From: Phycisphaeraceae bacterium
GTDB taxonomy: Bacteria > Planctomycetota > Phycisphaerae > Phycisphaerales > UBA1924
Assembly: GCA_019636675.1 (NCBI GenBank)
Contig: JAHBXC010000005.1
Coordinates: forward strand, 62,001-126,000
Direction: 5' to 3'
Length of the DNA: 64,000 nt
Both the position numbers and the translations under genes were made by a program. Shown piece by piece: positions 25,434 to 33,787 of this stretch (positions within the stretch are counted from its first letter, which is position 1; each line of letters starts with the position of its first letter). A model generated the notes under the pieces. That model worked only from the letters and a program-made list of their open reading frames with translations. It was not told the origin of the DNA and ran no database searches.

Positions 25434-26396
25434 TCACCCCCCCACGCACCGCTCCAGCGCCGCCATCCGGACCGCGACTCCCGCCGCGACCTGGTTAAGG
25501 ATCACGCTGCGGGTGGGGTCGTCGGCGACGTCGGGGGCGAGTTCGACGCCGCGGTTGACGGGGCCGGGGTGCATGACGATCGCGCCGCGTTTGAGTTTGG
25601 TGGCGCGCGCCGTGGTGAGCTGGTAGCCGCGCGCGTAATCGCGGGCCGAGGCGATGGTGGCGCTGCGCTCGAACTGGATGCGCAGGGTCTGGACCGCGTC
25701 GACCGTCGGCAGGACCGCGTCGAGGTCGTGGGCCACCTCGACGCCCATGCCCTTGAGCGACGCGGGCGCGAACGCCGGGGGCCCGACGCACACCACGCTC
25801 GCGCCCAGCGCCGTGAAGGCGGCGATGTCGGAGCGCGCGACGCGTGAGTTGAGGACATCGCCCAGGATCGCGACGCGCAGGCCGGAGAGATCGAAGTCGG
25901 CGTCGCGCCCGCGTGCGCGCGCCAGAGCAAGCGCGTCGAGCAGGCCCTGGGTGGGGTGTTCGTGGCGCCCGTCGCCGGCGTTGAGGACGGCGCAGCGCAC
26001 GGCGCGGGCGACGGTGTCGCACGCGCCGGAATGCTCGTGGCGGATGACCAGCGCGTGGGCGCCCATCGCCTCGACGACGCGCGCCGTGTCGAGGAGGGTC
26101 TCGCCCTTCTTCAGCGACGACGAGCCGGCGGCCAGATCGAGCACCTCGGCGCCCAGGCGGCGGGCGGCGAGGGTGAAACTCATGCGCGTGCGCGTCGAGT
26201 CCTCGAAGAAAAGGTTGGCGACGACGACGCCTCGCAGCGAGGAGAGCCACGCGCCGTCGGGGGTTCCGGATTCGATGGCTTCGAGGTGGTCCCGGGCGCG
26301 GCTCAGGAGGGCGCGCATCTCGGGCAGCGGCATGGCGCGGAGTCGGAGGAGGCAGGAGCCGCGCGTGCCGTGGGGTCGGGCGAGGGTGGTGGTCAT
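25434..26396 (-). CDS. pyrB: Aspartate carbamoyltransferase catalytic subunit
   Basis: A 320-residue enzyme of pyrimidine synthesis joining carbamoyl phosphate and aspartate. The carbamoyl-phosphate loop FFEDSTRTRMSF is intact, as are SSLKKGETLLDT, VIRHEHSGA, DGRHEHPTQGLLD and MHPGPVNRGVE. The length is normal for a PyrB catalytic chain without PyrI. Start at ATG 26396, where similarity begins; the ribosome site is weak. No other pyr gene adjoins it (pyrC often does), so it stands alone here. Confidence 0.95.
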   Translation of the reverse strand: MTTTLARPHGTRGSCLLRLRAMPLPEMRALLSRARDHLEAIESGTPDGAWLSSLRGVVVANLFFEDSTRTRMSFTLAARRLGAEVLDLAAGSSSLKKGETLLDTARVVEAMGAHALVIRHEHSGACDTVARAVRCAVLNAGDGRHEHPTQGLLDALALARARGRDADFDLSGLRVAILGDVLNSRVARSDIAAFTALGASVVCVGPPAFAPASLKGMGVEVAHDLDAVLPTVDAVQTLRIQFERSATIASARDYARGYQLTTARATKLKRGAIVMHPGPVNRGVELAPDVADDPTRSVILNQVAAGVAVRMAALERCVGG

Positions 26397-26448
26397 CCGA
26401 CGGTGATCGTAGAGGCCCCGGGGTTCAGCTGCGCACCCTCCGGCCCGC

Positions 26449-26476
26449 GTGCCCTGTGCCCCGTGCCTCGTGCCTG
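26449..26476. repeat. Heptamer tandem repeat, GTGCCYY type
   Basis: Four units: GTGCCCT, GTGCCCC, GTGCCTC, GTGCCTG, located between pyrB and the ferredoxin gene. It is in the same orientation as the tract at 22432-22459. Confidence 0.9.
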
Positions 26477-26479
26477 CTC

Positions 26480-26746
26480 TCAGCCCTTCTTGGCGTAGTA
26501 GTCGATGTTGATCTGGACGTACTTTCGCCACTCGTCGGGGAGGTCTTCCTCGGGATAGATGGCGCGGACCGGGCACTCGTCGACGCACAGGCCGCAGTCG
26601 ATGCAGGTGTCGGGGTCGATGTAGAGCTGGTCGGCCTTCTGGAAGTCGGCCTCGTCCTTGGTGGGGTGGATGCAGTCGACGGGGCAGACCTGGGTGCAGG
26701 ACACGTCCTTGGTGCCGATGCAGGGCTCAGCGATCACATGGGGCAT
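26480..26746 (-). CDS. fdxA: 7Fe ferredoxin (3Fe-4S/4Fe-4S), FdxA type
   Basis: A small electron carrier of 88 residues. Cysteines follow the seven-iron pattern: C9, C17, C21 and C25 in EPCIGTKDVSCTQVCPVDC, then C-x2-C-x2-C-x3-CP in TCIDCGLCVDECP. The C-terminal EEDLPDEWRKYVQINIDYY segment matches the Thermus/Mycobacterium FdxA group. ATG 26746 has a GAGG about 13 bases upstream. A redox partner cannot be named from the context; neighbours are pyrB and a histone-like gene. Confidence 0.93.
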   Translation of the reverse strand: MPHVIAEPCIGTKDVSCTQVCPVDCIHPTKDEADFQKADQLYIDPDTCIDCGLCVDECPVRAIYPEEDLPDEWRKYVQINIDYYAKKG

Positions 26747-26861
26747 GGGTGCGACTCGACCTCGCGAGGGGAGCGGGCAATGGGAGCCCGGGGGTGGTCC
26801 GGGGACCTTCCGGGGGGGAGGGGATGATATCGGGCCGCGCGAGCGGCAGGATGCAACGCGC

Positions 26862-26903
26862 AAAAAACGAAGCGGGGCCGTCTCGCGATGAGCCGGCCCC
26901 GCT
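26862..26903 (-). terminator. Intrinsic terminator of the histone-like gene
   Basis: On the minus strand, a 10-bp perfect stem (AGCGGGGCCG / CGGCCCCGCT) is followed by TCGTTTTTTG. It lies about 120 bases after the stop of the Lys-rich gene and upstream of the ferredoxin gene, separating the two. Confidence 0.8.
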
Positions 26904-27021
26904 GTGTTTCGTGTGGCGCTGTGAGTTGGCCGACGCGTCCTGTGGTCCGCGTCGGGTCCCGGGCGTTGACCCGGGCGCCGAGGGGGATGCCTTCCGACCC
27001 AAAGTCGGAGGCGCCCGGCGA

Positions 27022-27246
27022 TCACATCATGGGGTTGGCAGGGGCAGCGGCGGCGCTGGCCTTCTTGCGGGTCGCCTTGCGGCGGGCCTTCTTCTTGGTG
27101 GCCTTCTTCTTGCCAGCCTTCTTGGCGGTGCGCTTCTTGGTGGCCTTCTTCTTGGAGGCCTTCTTCTTCGATGCCTTCTTGCGACCGGTCTTCTTGGCGG
27201 CTTTCTTGCGAGTCGCCTTCTTCTTGGCACGCTTCTTCTTAGCCAT
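27022..27246 (-). CDS. Lys/Ala-rich histone H1-like protein
   Basis: A 74-residue protein made almost entirely of Lys, Ala, Arg and Thr in short irregular repeats such as KKKATRKKAAKKTG and KKASKKKASKKKATKK, ending SAAAAPANPMM. It resembles chlamydial Hc-type and the C-terminal tails of histone H1-like proteins, which bind and compact DNA without sequence specificity. GAGGAG lies nine bases before the ATG, and a good terminator follows. No globular domain is present. DNA binding is inferred from composition alone; ribosome or RNA binding is an alternative. Confidence 0.8.
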   Translation of the reverse strand: MAKKKRAKKKATRKKAAKKTGRKKASKKKASKKKATKKRTAKKAGKKKATKKKARRKATRKKASAAAAPANPMM

Positions 27247-27490
27247 TGCAGAGTCTCCTCTTCAGTGTCGGAGCTGAGGATGTGTCGGACGACGCACAGC
27301 GCCACTGGGGCGTCCGACCGACTGTCACATCGTACAACGGGTATCGGCCTCGTGCGCACGCAACCTTCAGGAATCGTTCAAGAGGATCCGCCGGGCGGGC
27401 CGAACGCGCCGCCCCGACCGTGCCCTACACTCGCGCCGCGGCCCGCGCCGCGACGCCATACACCCCGCCTCACCGAGCGAGGAGAGACCC

Positions 27491-28735
27491 GTGCCCGACA
27501 TCGTCGTGAAGCAACTCCCCTGCGGCATGCCGCTGATCTGCGAACGCATGGAAGGCGTCAAATCCCTCGGGCTTTCGTGGCTTCTGCCCTTCGGCTCCGC
27601 CCATGACCCGCAGGCGCGCCTGGGCATGTCGGCGATGCTGTCGCAGCTGCTGTTCCGCGGCGCCGGCGCCCTCGACTCGCGGGCGCAGGCCGACGCGCTC
27701 GACCGTCTGGGCGTCGGTCGCTCCTGCGAGACGCAGACCTTCCGGCTGGCGCTCTCCGCGACGATGCTGGGCTCCAACCTCGCCGGCGCGCTGCCCCTGC
27801 TGGTGGACGCCGTGCGCCGCCCGGCGATCGACGAGGCCTCGTTCGACGCCGTCAAGGACCTGTGCCTCCAGGCGCTGGAGGGCCTCGACGACGACCCCCA
27901 GACCAAGGTCATGCTCAACCTGCGCGCCGCCCACGCGCCCAGCCCCATCAACCGCTCGGGCATGGGCACGGTCGAGGGCCTCGAAGCCATCTCGCGCGAC
28001 GAGTTGCGCGACGCGTGGGGCGCGACCGCCCGGCCGGGCGGCGCGGTCCTCGCTCTCGCGGGCGATGTCGACCCGGACGCCGCCTTCGATCTCCTGTCGA
28101 CGCTCCTCGATGGCTGGGCCGGCGCGACGCCAGACCCCGACGCGCGCGGCGAGCCAATGCGCGGGTACACCCACGAGACCCTCGAGACGGCGCAGGTCCA
28201 CATCGCCCTCGCCCACGACGCGCCGGCCGAGAGCGACCGGAACGCCACCCTCGAGCGCGTCGTCGCGTCCGTGCTCTCCGGGGGCATGTCCGGGCGCCTC
28301 TTCACCGAGGTGCGCGAGAAGCGATCGCTCTGCTACAGCGTGAGCGCCAGCTACGGGACCGACCGCACCTTCGGGCGCGTCGCGGCCTATGTGGGCACCA
28401 CCCCCGAACGCGCCCAGGAGGCGCTCGACGTCCTGTGGGGCGAACTGACGCGCATCAGCAAGGGCATCGACCAGAGCGAGCTCGACCGCGCGATCGTGGG
28501 CATGCAGTCCACCCTCGTGATGAGCGGCGAGTCCTCCTCGGCACGCGCGTCGGCCATCGCGCAGGACTTCCGCAAGATCGGGCGCCCGCGCACGCTCGAC
28601 GAACGCATCGACGAGATCGGTCGCGTCACGCTCAAGGGCGTGAACGACTACCTCTCGACACGGCGCCTGGGCGTCTGCACGGTCGCGACAATCGGGCCCA
28701 AGGCGCTCGACGCCCCCAAGGGAATTGCGGGCTGA
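27491..28735 (+). CDS. M16 peptidase family protein, catalytically inactive
   Basis: A 414-residue protein with the two-lobed M16 (pitrilysin/processing-peptidase) fold. In active members the first lobe has HxxEH; here the aligned segment GMSAMLSQLLFRG has A48, S51 and Q52 in those places, so zinc binding is lost. The second-lobe signature VREKRSLCYSVSASYG, with the Arg/Tyr pair, is kept, as in the non-catalytic partner subunits of M16B heterodimers. GTG start at 27491 after GAGGAGAG. An active partner gene is not in the window. The protein lacks a signal peptide, so it is probably cytoplasmic. Confidence 0.85.
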   Translation: MPDIVVKQLPCGMPLICERMEGVKSLGLSWLLPFGSAHDPQARLGMSAMLSQLLFRGAGALDSRAQADALDRLGVGRSCETQTFRLALSATMLGSNLAGALPLLVDAVRRPAIDEASFDAVKDLCLQALEGLDDDPQTKVMLNLRAAHAPSPINRSGMGTVEGLEAISRDELRDAWGATARPGGAVLALAGDVDPDAAFDLLSTLLDGWAGATPDPDARGEPMRGYTHETLETAQVHIALAHDAPAESDRNATLERVVASVLSGGMSGRLFTEVREKRSLCYSVSASYGTDRTFGRVAAYVGTTPERAQEALDVLWGELTRISKGIDQSELDRAIVGMQSTLVMSGESSSARASAIAQDFRKIGRPRTLDERIDEIGRVTLKGVNDYLSTRRLGVCTVATIGPKALDAPKGIAG

Positions 28736-28777
28736 GTCGGAGCGCCGCGTCCGCCGGGGCTTTCCCGTGAAAAAAGT

Positions 28778-28806
28778 TTGGCGACACCGGCGTGATCCGG
28801 TACGGT
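28778..28806 (+). promoter_or_regulatory. Probable promoter of the matrixin-like gene
   Basis: TTGGCG, a 17-base spacer and TACGGT, preceded by a run of six A residues (AAAAAAGT). The start would be about 30 bases before the ATG at 28843. Confidence 0.55.
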
Positions 28807-28842
28807 GGGGGTTCGCGTCTCTGGGGGAGAAAGGAACCCCCG

Positions 28843-30201
28843 ATGCGCCGAACACTCTCCATCGCACTCGCCACCGCGCTCGCCGCGTCCCTCGGGGGCG
28901 CCGGCTGGGCACAGAGCTTTGTCCGACCCTTCGGCAGTTGGCTGCCGCCCGGGGGCGTGCCCACGCAGGACTTGCGATTCAGTTTCGTGCCCGACGGCGT
29001 CGAAGTGCCGGAGACTATCGCGTACTTCCCGCAGTTCCCGACCACGGTCGTCGTGCCCGGCCCCAACGAGTTGGTGGGGAGGATGAACACGGTGTTCGCC
29101 GACAGCGGCGGCTTGTCGGAGTTCTCGCAGCGATTCCAGGCAATCGCCGGCGCGTGGACCGATGAGACGGCCCTTGATCTCCGACTGGTCGCCAACCAGA
29201 GCGGGGTGGACGACGGTGAGGCGCTCGGGTCGCCCGGGTCGACCCGTCGGGGGGACATCCGCGTCGTCGCGCGCCCGTTCGTGTCGGGCCAGCAGAGCCG
29301 CCCGTTCTTCGTCGTTGCCGCCAACGAGGGCGCGGACGCCTACTCGGGCGAGATCATCCTGAACACGCTGGTGTACCCCTGGAATCTCCAACCCGGACAG
29401 CCCTTCGACCCGGCCGCGCGGGACTACTGGACCAGGGTGTACCTCCAGAACGCGATCGGCCAGGCCATCGGCGTGAACCCTCACTGCACGACCGTCTTCG
29501 ACACGATGATGCGCGGCCTTGACCTCAGCGCGATCAACGACCCCGTGATCGACACACCCGCGCACACCGACATCCTCGCGCTGCAGTTCATGTACGGCGA
29601 CGCGTTCGAGGGCAACGACACGCCCGCGACCGCGACGCAGCTGGTCACGCTGCAGAGCGGCGTCGTCTCGGCCCCCTGCGTCGCGCGGACCGCGGGCGGC
29701 GAGGCGCGGTCGCGATGCAGCGTCCGCAACGAGAGCGACCTCGACTACTTCCAGGTCACGGTGGCCGCGCCGGGCACGCTCAGCGCGACCGTCACGGCGG
29801 TCGGGCTGCGGTTCAACTACGGGAGTACCTGCGATACCTCGTCGGGGAGTCGCAGAGACGCGCGCACGCGCAACGCGGCGACGCTCTCGGTTCGGATACT
29901 CGGCCCGGCGCCGGCGACGACCGAGATCGCGAGCGGCGTGCCCGTGCCCGGCGCCGACGGCACGCTGGCCATCGCGGCCGCCACGGTGGGGCCGGGGTCG
30001 TACTACGTCGTCGTGAGCGCGTCGGACTTCGAGCCGGGCGTGACGAACCTCGTCCCCACGCCGCAGATGTACTCGCTGAGCGTGCTCGCGACCGACGCGG
30101 CAAGCGCCGGGGATTGCCCGGGCGACACGAACGGCGACGGGGCGATCAACTTCGCCGATCTGAACACCGTGCTGAGCAACTTCGGCACGGCGTGCCCGTG
30201 A
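28843..30201 (+). CDS. Secreted matrixin-like protein with degenerate zinc site and dockerin-like tail
   Basis: A 452-residue exported protein with a signal peptide ending GGAGWAQS. Residues about 80-265 resemble planctomycete matrixin-type metalloproteases (SGEIILNT, later ILALQFMYGD and FEGNDTPATATQL). At the place of HExxHxxGxxH the sequence is N203-A-I-G-Q207-A-I-G-V-N-P-H214, so the Glu and first two His are missing. Next comes a PPC-like beta domain (DLDYFQVTVAAPGTL). The C-terminus is one calcium loop, DTNGDGAINFADLN, ending FGTACP. ATG 28843 follows GGGGGAGAAAGGA. Proteolysis seems unlikely; a binding role is inferred. Confidence 0.78.
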   Translation: MRRTLSIALATALAASLGGAGWAQSFVRPFGSWLPPGGVPTQDLRFSFVPDGVEVPETIAYFPQFPTTVVVPGPNELVGRMNTVFADSGGLSEFSQRFQAIAGAWTDETALDLRLVANQSGVDDGEALGSPGSTRRGDIRVVARPFVSGQQSRPFFVVAANEGADAYSGEIILNTLVYPWNLQPGQPFDPAARDYWTRVYLQNAIGQAIGVNPHCTTVFDTMMRGLDLSAINDPVIDTPAHTDILALQFMYGDAFEGNDTPATATQLVTLQSGVVSAPCVARTAGGEARSRCSVRNESDLDYFQVTVAAPGTLSATVTAVGLRFNYGSTCDTSSGSRRDARTRNAATLSVRILGPAPATTEIASGVPVPGADGTLAIAAATVGPGSYYVVVSASDFEPGVTNLVPTPQMYSLSVLATDAASAGDCPGDTNGDGAINFADLNTVLSNFGTACP

Positions 30202-30237
30202 CCACGCGGCGCCGGCGAGGGAACACTGGCGACGCCG

Positions 30238-30283
30238 CTGGCGTTTGATCCGCGTGAATCGCCGCGGATCGAACCCACGCCAG
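30238..30283 (+). other. Long imperfect hairpin before the DsrE-like gene
   Basis: An outer stem CTGGCG/CGCCAG and an inner stem GATCCGCG/CGCGGATC with an eight-base loop. It ends nine bases before the ATG at 30292 and has no T-run, so it may be a 5' leader structure or a processing site rather than a terminator. Confidence 0.55.
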
Positions 30284-30291
30284 AAGTTTCC

Positions 30292-30762
30292 ATGCACGCC
30301 CCTCGCCAACCCCGCCTCGTGGCCGCCCTCGCGATCTGCGCGAGCGCCGTGTTCTTTCTTGGGATGCTCGCCGGCTCGCGTGAGCCCGCCGCCCATGCGC
30401 AGACTCGCGTCGAGCCCGCCTCGCCCACGCGACTGGCCATCGTCTGGACCAGCGGCGACCCGGATGTGGCGCACCGGATGGCGCTCATGTACTCCCACGC
30501 CGCCAAACGCGCCGGCTGGTACCACGAGGTCACGCTGATCGTCTGGGGGCCCTCGCAGCGTCTGCTCGTGGGCGACAAGGACCTGCAGGCCAAGGTCGAG
30601 GCCATGCGCAAGGACGGCGTGGTCGTCCGCGCCTGCATCGCCTGCGCGAACTCCTACGGCATCGCGGACAACCTGCGCGCGCTCGGCCTGCCGGTTGAAC
30701 CCATGGGGCAACCCCTCAGCGAGATGCTCCAGAGCGACGGGTGGGATGTGCTGACCTTCTGA
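30292..30762 (+). CDS. Exported DsrE-family protein
   Basis: A 156-residue protein. A signal peptide or N-terminal anchor (VAALAICASAVFFLGMLAGS) is followed by a DsrE/DsrF-like alpha/beta domain: RLAIVWTSGDPDVAHRMALM, VTLIVWGPSQRLLVGD, and VVVRACIACANSYGIADNL. The conserved region includes two Cys (CIAC), which in relatives can carry sulfur. DsrE-like proteins take part in sulfur relay; an exported member could act on periplasmic thiols. It lies 150 bases before the permease gene, with a possible promoter between, so shared function is suggestive only. Confidence 0.8.
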   Translation: MHAPRQPRLVAALAICASAVFFLGMLAGSREPAAHAQTRVEPASPTRLAIVWTSGDPDVAHRMALMYSHAAKRAGWYHEVTLIVWGPSQRLLVGDKDLQAKVEAMRKDGVVVRACIACANSYGIADNLRALGLPVEPMGQPLSEMLQSDGWDVLTF

Positions 30763-30800
30763 GCAGCCCTCGGTCACAGTCGAGCCAGGCCCGCCCCCGG

Positions 30801-30806
30801 TATGCT
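30801..30806 (+). promoter_or_regulatory. Possible -10 element before the permease operon
   Basis: TATGCT preceded by GG and nine bases before the ATG of the 35-codon frame at 30816. No convincing -35. If it is real, transcripts start at or next to that ATG. Confidence 0.35.
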
Positions 30807-30815
30807 GCTGCCTGT

Positions 30816-30923
30816 ATGTCGGACCGGCTCACTGACGCATGCCCGCTGATCGAGACCGCCGCGAACTGCCCTCACCACGCGTCGTGCGCCGGCGGGCTGA
30901 GGAAGGGGCGTGATCATGGATAG
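30816..30923 (+). CDS. Possible 35-residue Cys/His-rich leader peptide
   Basis: A short frame beginning ATGTCGGACC and ending at the TAG that overlaps the permease start (ATGGATAG). The product contains CPHH and three Cys/His clusters (ACPL, NCPHHASCAGG) in 35 residues. The overlap would couple its translation to the permease. A metal- or thiol-responsive leader peptide is one reading; a chance open frame in GC-rich DNA is the other. No homologue is known to me. Confidence 0.35.
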   Translation: MSDRLTDACPLIETAANCPHHASCAGGLRKGRDHG

Positions 30924-32217
30924 GCGTGAGTGGCTGAAGCTCGCGTCGCTCGCGGCGCTGTTTCTCGGCATCTACCTGCTGCCCATCGGGGCCCCCGCGG
31001 TCGAGGCGGCTGTGGGTGAGGGGCTGCGCCTGACGCGCTGGTACGCGCGCGAGCATGTCATCCTCTGCCTGCTACCCGCGTTTCTGATCGCCGGCGCGAT
31101 CGCCGCGTTCGTCGACAAGGCCGCGGTGCTGAGGTATCTGGGCCCGAAGGCCAGGAAGCCGGCGGCGTACGGGGTCGGCGCGACCTCGGGCTGCGTCCTG
31201 GCGGTGTGCTCGTGCACGGTGCTGCCGCTCTTCGCTGGGATCTATCGGATGGGCGCCGGGATCGGCCCCGCGATGACCTTCCTGTACGCCGGTCCGGCGA
31301 TCAACGTGCTCGCGGTGATCCTGACCGCGAGGGTTCTCGGCTTGGAGCTCGGGCTCGCTCGAGCGATCGGCGCCGTCGTGTTCAGCGTCGTGATAGGCCT
31401 CACGATGGCGGCCATCTTCGAGCGCCGCGGTAAGGCGAACGGGACGCCGCCCCCGGAGTTCGTCGAGCCCGACGCGGGCGAGGCGCGCCCGCTGCACCAG
31501 CTCGCGCTGCTCTTTGGCCTGATGATCGCTGTGCTGATCTTCGCGAACTGGGGCGCCTCGCCCGACGCCGCCGGGTTCTGGCACGGGGTCTACGAGAACA
31601 AATGGGTGCTGACGACCGGCGCCGCGGTCCCGATGGGAGCGGTTCTCTGGCGCTGGTTCGGCTTCCCGCTGCTCGGGCTCATCGGCGCCGGCTGGCTCGT
31701 CGGGGCGGTCGCGTTCTTGTTTCAGAATGAGCCGAGCGTCCCGTTCGCGTCAGGGGTGGTGGCGCTGTGTCTGATGATGCCGCGCGCGGGCGATCAGGGG
31801 CGTGAGTGGTGGGCGCAGACCTGGGGGTACGCCAAGCTGATCACGCCGCTGCTCATCGGTGGGGTGTTCCTCGCGGGCGTGCTGCTCGGCACGCCCGAGG
31901 CGCGCGGGCTTATCCCGCCCGAATGGGTCGAGCGGGCGGTCGGGGGCAACAGCTTCGGCGCGACGCTTGGCGCTTCGGTCGTCGGCGCGTTCATGTACTT
32001 CGCTACGCTCACCGAGGTGCCGATTCTGGAAGGGCTCCTCGGCTCTGGCATGGGCAAGGGGCCCGCGCTCGCCCTGCTCCTCGCCGGGCCCGCGCTCTCG
32101 CTGCCCAACATGCTCGTCATCCGCGGCGTCGTCGGACTCAAGAAAGCCGCGGTGTATGTCACCGTGGTCATCGTGGGCTCGACTCTCGCCGGCCTGGTGT
32201 TCGGCAACCTGTTCTGA
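30916..32217 (+). CDS. Permease of the COG0701 (ArsP/DUF318) family
   Basis: A 433-residue inner-membrane protein with about ten hydrophobic spans. Family landmarks: CVLAVCSCTVLPLFAGIYRM with a Cys pair, FLYAGPAINVLAVILTARVLG, the matching second-half segment FATLTEVPILEGLLGSGMGK and LLLAGPALSLPNMLVIRGV. ArsP members of the family export organoarsenicals; others are uncharacterised. ATG 30916 has AGGAAGGGG seven bases upstream; a GTG at 30910 is possible. It is directly followed by a mini-thioredoxin, a pairing seen widely for this family. The substrate is not evident. Confidence 0.88.
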   Translation: MDRREWLKLASLAALFLGIYLLPIGAPAVEAAVGEGLRLTRWYAREHVILCLLPAFLIAGAIAAFVDKAAVLRYLGPKARKPAAYGVGATSGCVLAVCSCTVLPLFAGIYRMGAGIGPAMTFLYAGPAINVLAVILTARVLGLELGLARAIGAVVFSVVIGLTMAAIFERRGKANGTPPPEFVEPDAGEARPLHQLALLFGLMIAVLIFANWGASPDAAGFWHGVYENKWVLTTGAAVPMGAVLWRWFGFPLLGLIGAGWLVGAVAFLFQNEPSVPFASGVVALCLMMPRAGDQGREWWAQTWGYAKLITPLLIGGVFLAGVLLGTPEARGLIPPEWVERAVGGNSFGATLGASVVGAFMYFATLTEVPILEGLLGSGMGKGPALALLLAGPALSLPNMLVIRGVVGLKKAAVYVTVVIVGSTLAGLVFGNLF

Positions 32218-32237
32218 TCGCTCGAAGGGAGTCCGTC

Positions 32238-32477
32238 ATGGCCGCTACGAAAATCGAGATCCTGGGAACCGGCTGCGCGAAGTGCAAAGCGCTCGAGAAG
32301 TCCGCGCGCGAGGCGGTCGCCAATCTGGGCATCGACGCCGAGATCGCCAAGATCGAGAAAATGGACGACATCATCGCGCGCGGGGTCATGATGACGCCGG
32401 CGCTCGCGATCGACGGCAAGGTGAGGTCGAGCGGACGCGTGCTGTCTGCGTCGGAGGTCGAGAAACTGCTGACGTGA
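32238..32477 (+). CDS. Small thioredoxin-fold protein (redox-active disulfide protein)
   Basis: A 79-residue protein with a CxxC active site early on (IEILGTGCAKCKALEKSARE) and the cis-Pro motif VMMTPALAIDG, a minimal thioredoxin fold. The family is called thioredoxin-like or redox-active disulfide protein 2 and is regularly encoded next to COG0701 permeases. It starts at ATG 32238 with GAAGGGAG upstream, 20 bases after the permease stop. A role in reducing the permease or its metal/thiol substrate is inferred. Confidence 0.88.
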   Translation: MAATKIEILGTGCAKCKALEKSAREAVANLGIDAEIAKIEKMDDIIARGVMMTPALAIDGKVRSSGRVLSASEVEKLLT

Positions 32478-32492
32478 TCGGCCGGGGCGCCG

Positions 32493-33659
32493 CTACCGCC
32501 CCGCCGCGAAGAAGGTGCGCAGCGAGTCGTGGATGTCGGGCTTGCTGTTCACGCGGCTGGTGACCAGGCGCGAGTCGAGGTCGCCCCGCCCGTCGGCGGT
32601 GGCGCCGGTGGGGTTCTTCGCTTCCTTCTTGTCCGTCGCGCAGCCGGGGAAGGCCTCGTGCAGGACATTGATGAAGTTCCCGCTGCCGTAGGCGCTGGCG
32701 ACCTGGCAGTAGCCGAACATGTTGCTCTGCGGCAGCAGCGACTCTTGCAGGAGTTTCACGCAGAGGCGGTTGTCGGACTCGGACGAGTTGTCGCCGTCGG
32801 AGAAGTGGAAGAGGTAGATGTTCCAGTCGCCCGGGTCGTAGTGGTCGGCGAGCAGTTTCTGCGCGACCTGCAGGGCCGACGAGATGCGCGTGCCGCCGTC
32901 TTCGCGCACGCTGAAGAAGGTCGCGCGGTCGACCTCTTTCGCCTGCACATCGTGGACGATGTAGCGGCTCTCGATCCCGTCGTAGTTGCGGCGCAGCCAG
33001 GTGTCGATCCAGAACGCCTCGAGGCGCACGAGTTCCTTCTGCTCGTCGCCCATCGAGCCGGAGACATCCATCGTGTAGACGATGACCGCGTTGCTCTGGG
33101 GCGCCTTGATCTCGCGCCACGAGCGGTAGCGCCGGTCCTCGCGGATGGGGATGATGATGGGGTTGTCGGGGTCGTAATCGCCCATCGCGAGCTGGCGTTT
33201 GAGCGCCTCGCGGTAGGTGCGCTTGAAGTGGCGCAGCGACTCGGGCCCGGTCTGGCGCACGCCGGAGTACTTGTCCTTGATGGTCGTGATGTTGTGCGCG
33301 CCCTTGGGCTCGATGCGAGGGAGTTTGAGTTCCTCAGCGAGGATGTCGGCGAGTTCTTCGAGGGAGACATCGACCTCGAGCAGGTGCTTGCCGGCCTGGT
33401 CGCCGCCGGTGTTCTTGTTGCCCGATCCGTTCTGGCCCGAGTCCCCGTCGCCCTCGCCGTCGCCCGCGCCGACGCCGGGCGAGTTGTCGCCGTAGCGGAA
33501 GGTGGGGATGTCGATGTCGTGGACGGGGATGGAGACGAAGCGTTTGCCCTCTTTGCCGATGAGCTCGCCCCGGGTGAGGAACCGGCGCAGGTCCTTGCGG
33601 ATCTTCCCCTTGACGATCTGTCGGAATCGCTGATGGTCCTGCTCGATGCGTGCGACCAT
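32493..33659 (-). CDS. DUF444 family protein (YeaH/YhbH), von Willebrand A-like
   Basis: A 388-residue protein. The N-terminus ([20 protein letters not shown]) and [18 protein letters not shown] are characteristic of DUF444. A low-complexity Gly/Asp/Asn linker of about 35 residues follows, then a vWA-like domain with the MIDAS-type motif [10 protein letters not shown] near residue 200. In E. coli and Bacillus relatives act with the PrkA kinase and SpoVR in stress and spore responses. Neither partner is in this window; the gene stands between the mini-thioredoxin (convergent) and the ATP synthase genes (divergent). Confidence 0.9.
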   Translation of the reverse strand: MVARIEQDHQRFRQIVKGKIRKDLRRFLTRGELIGKEGKRFVSIPVHDIDIPTFRYGDNSPGVGAGDGEGDGDSGQNGSGNKNTGGDQAGKHLLEVDVSLEELADILAEELKLPRIEPKGAHNITTIKDKYSGVRQTGPESLRHFKRTYREALKRQLAMGDYDPDNPIIIPIREDRRYRSWREIKAPQSNAVIVYTMDVSGSMGDEQKELVRLEAFWIDTWLRRNYDGIESRYIVHDVQAKEVDRATFFSVREDGGTRISSALQVAQKLLADHYDPGDWNIYLFHFSDGDNSSESDNRLCVKLLQESLLPQSNMFGYCQVASAYGSGNFINVLHEAFPGCATDKKEAKNPTGATADGRGDLDSRLVTSRVNSKPDIHDSLRTFFAAGR

Positions 33660-33773
33660 GGGGCGCGGCTCCGTGCGCGAGGAACGGTCGTGTCTCCACC
33701 CTTCTTTTCGTCCGTTGGACGCGTGCGGGTCAGGGTGTGTTCGGTTTTTCGGACGCTCCGGTGGTGGAAGATC

Positions 33774-33779
33774 TACACT
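33774..33779 (+). promoter_or_regulatory. -10 element of the ATP synthase operon (leaderless start)
   Basis: TACACT, eight bases before the ATG at 33788, with no Shine-Dalgarno sequence between them. This fits a transcript whose 5' end is at or near the start codon. The -35 region is not clear. Confidence 0.45.
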
Positions 33780-33787
33780 GCGCCGCG

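Noticed and set aside
32484..32502. A bidirectional terminator between the mini-thioredoxin and DUF444 genes
   Set aside because: A GGGGCG/CGCCCC stem exists but it is short, overlaps a stop codon and lacks a T-run on either strand.
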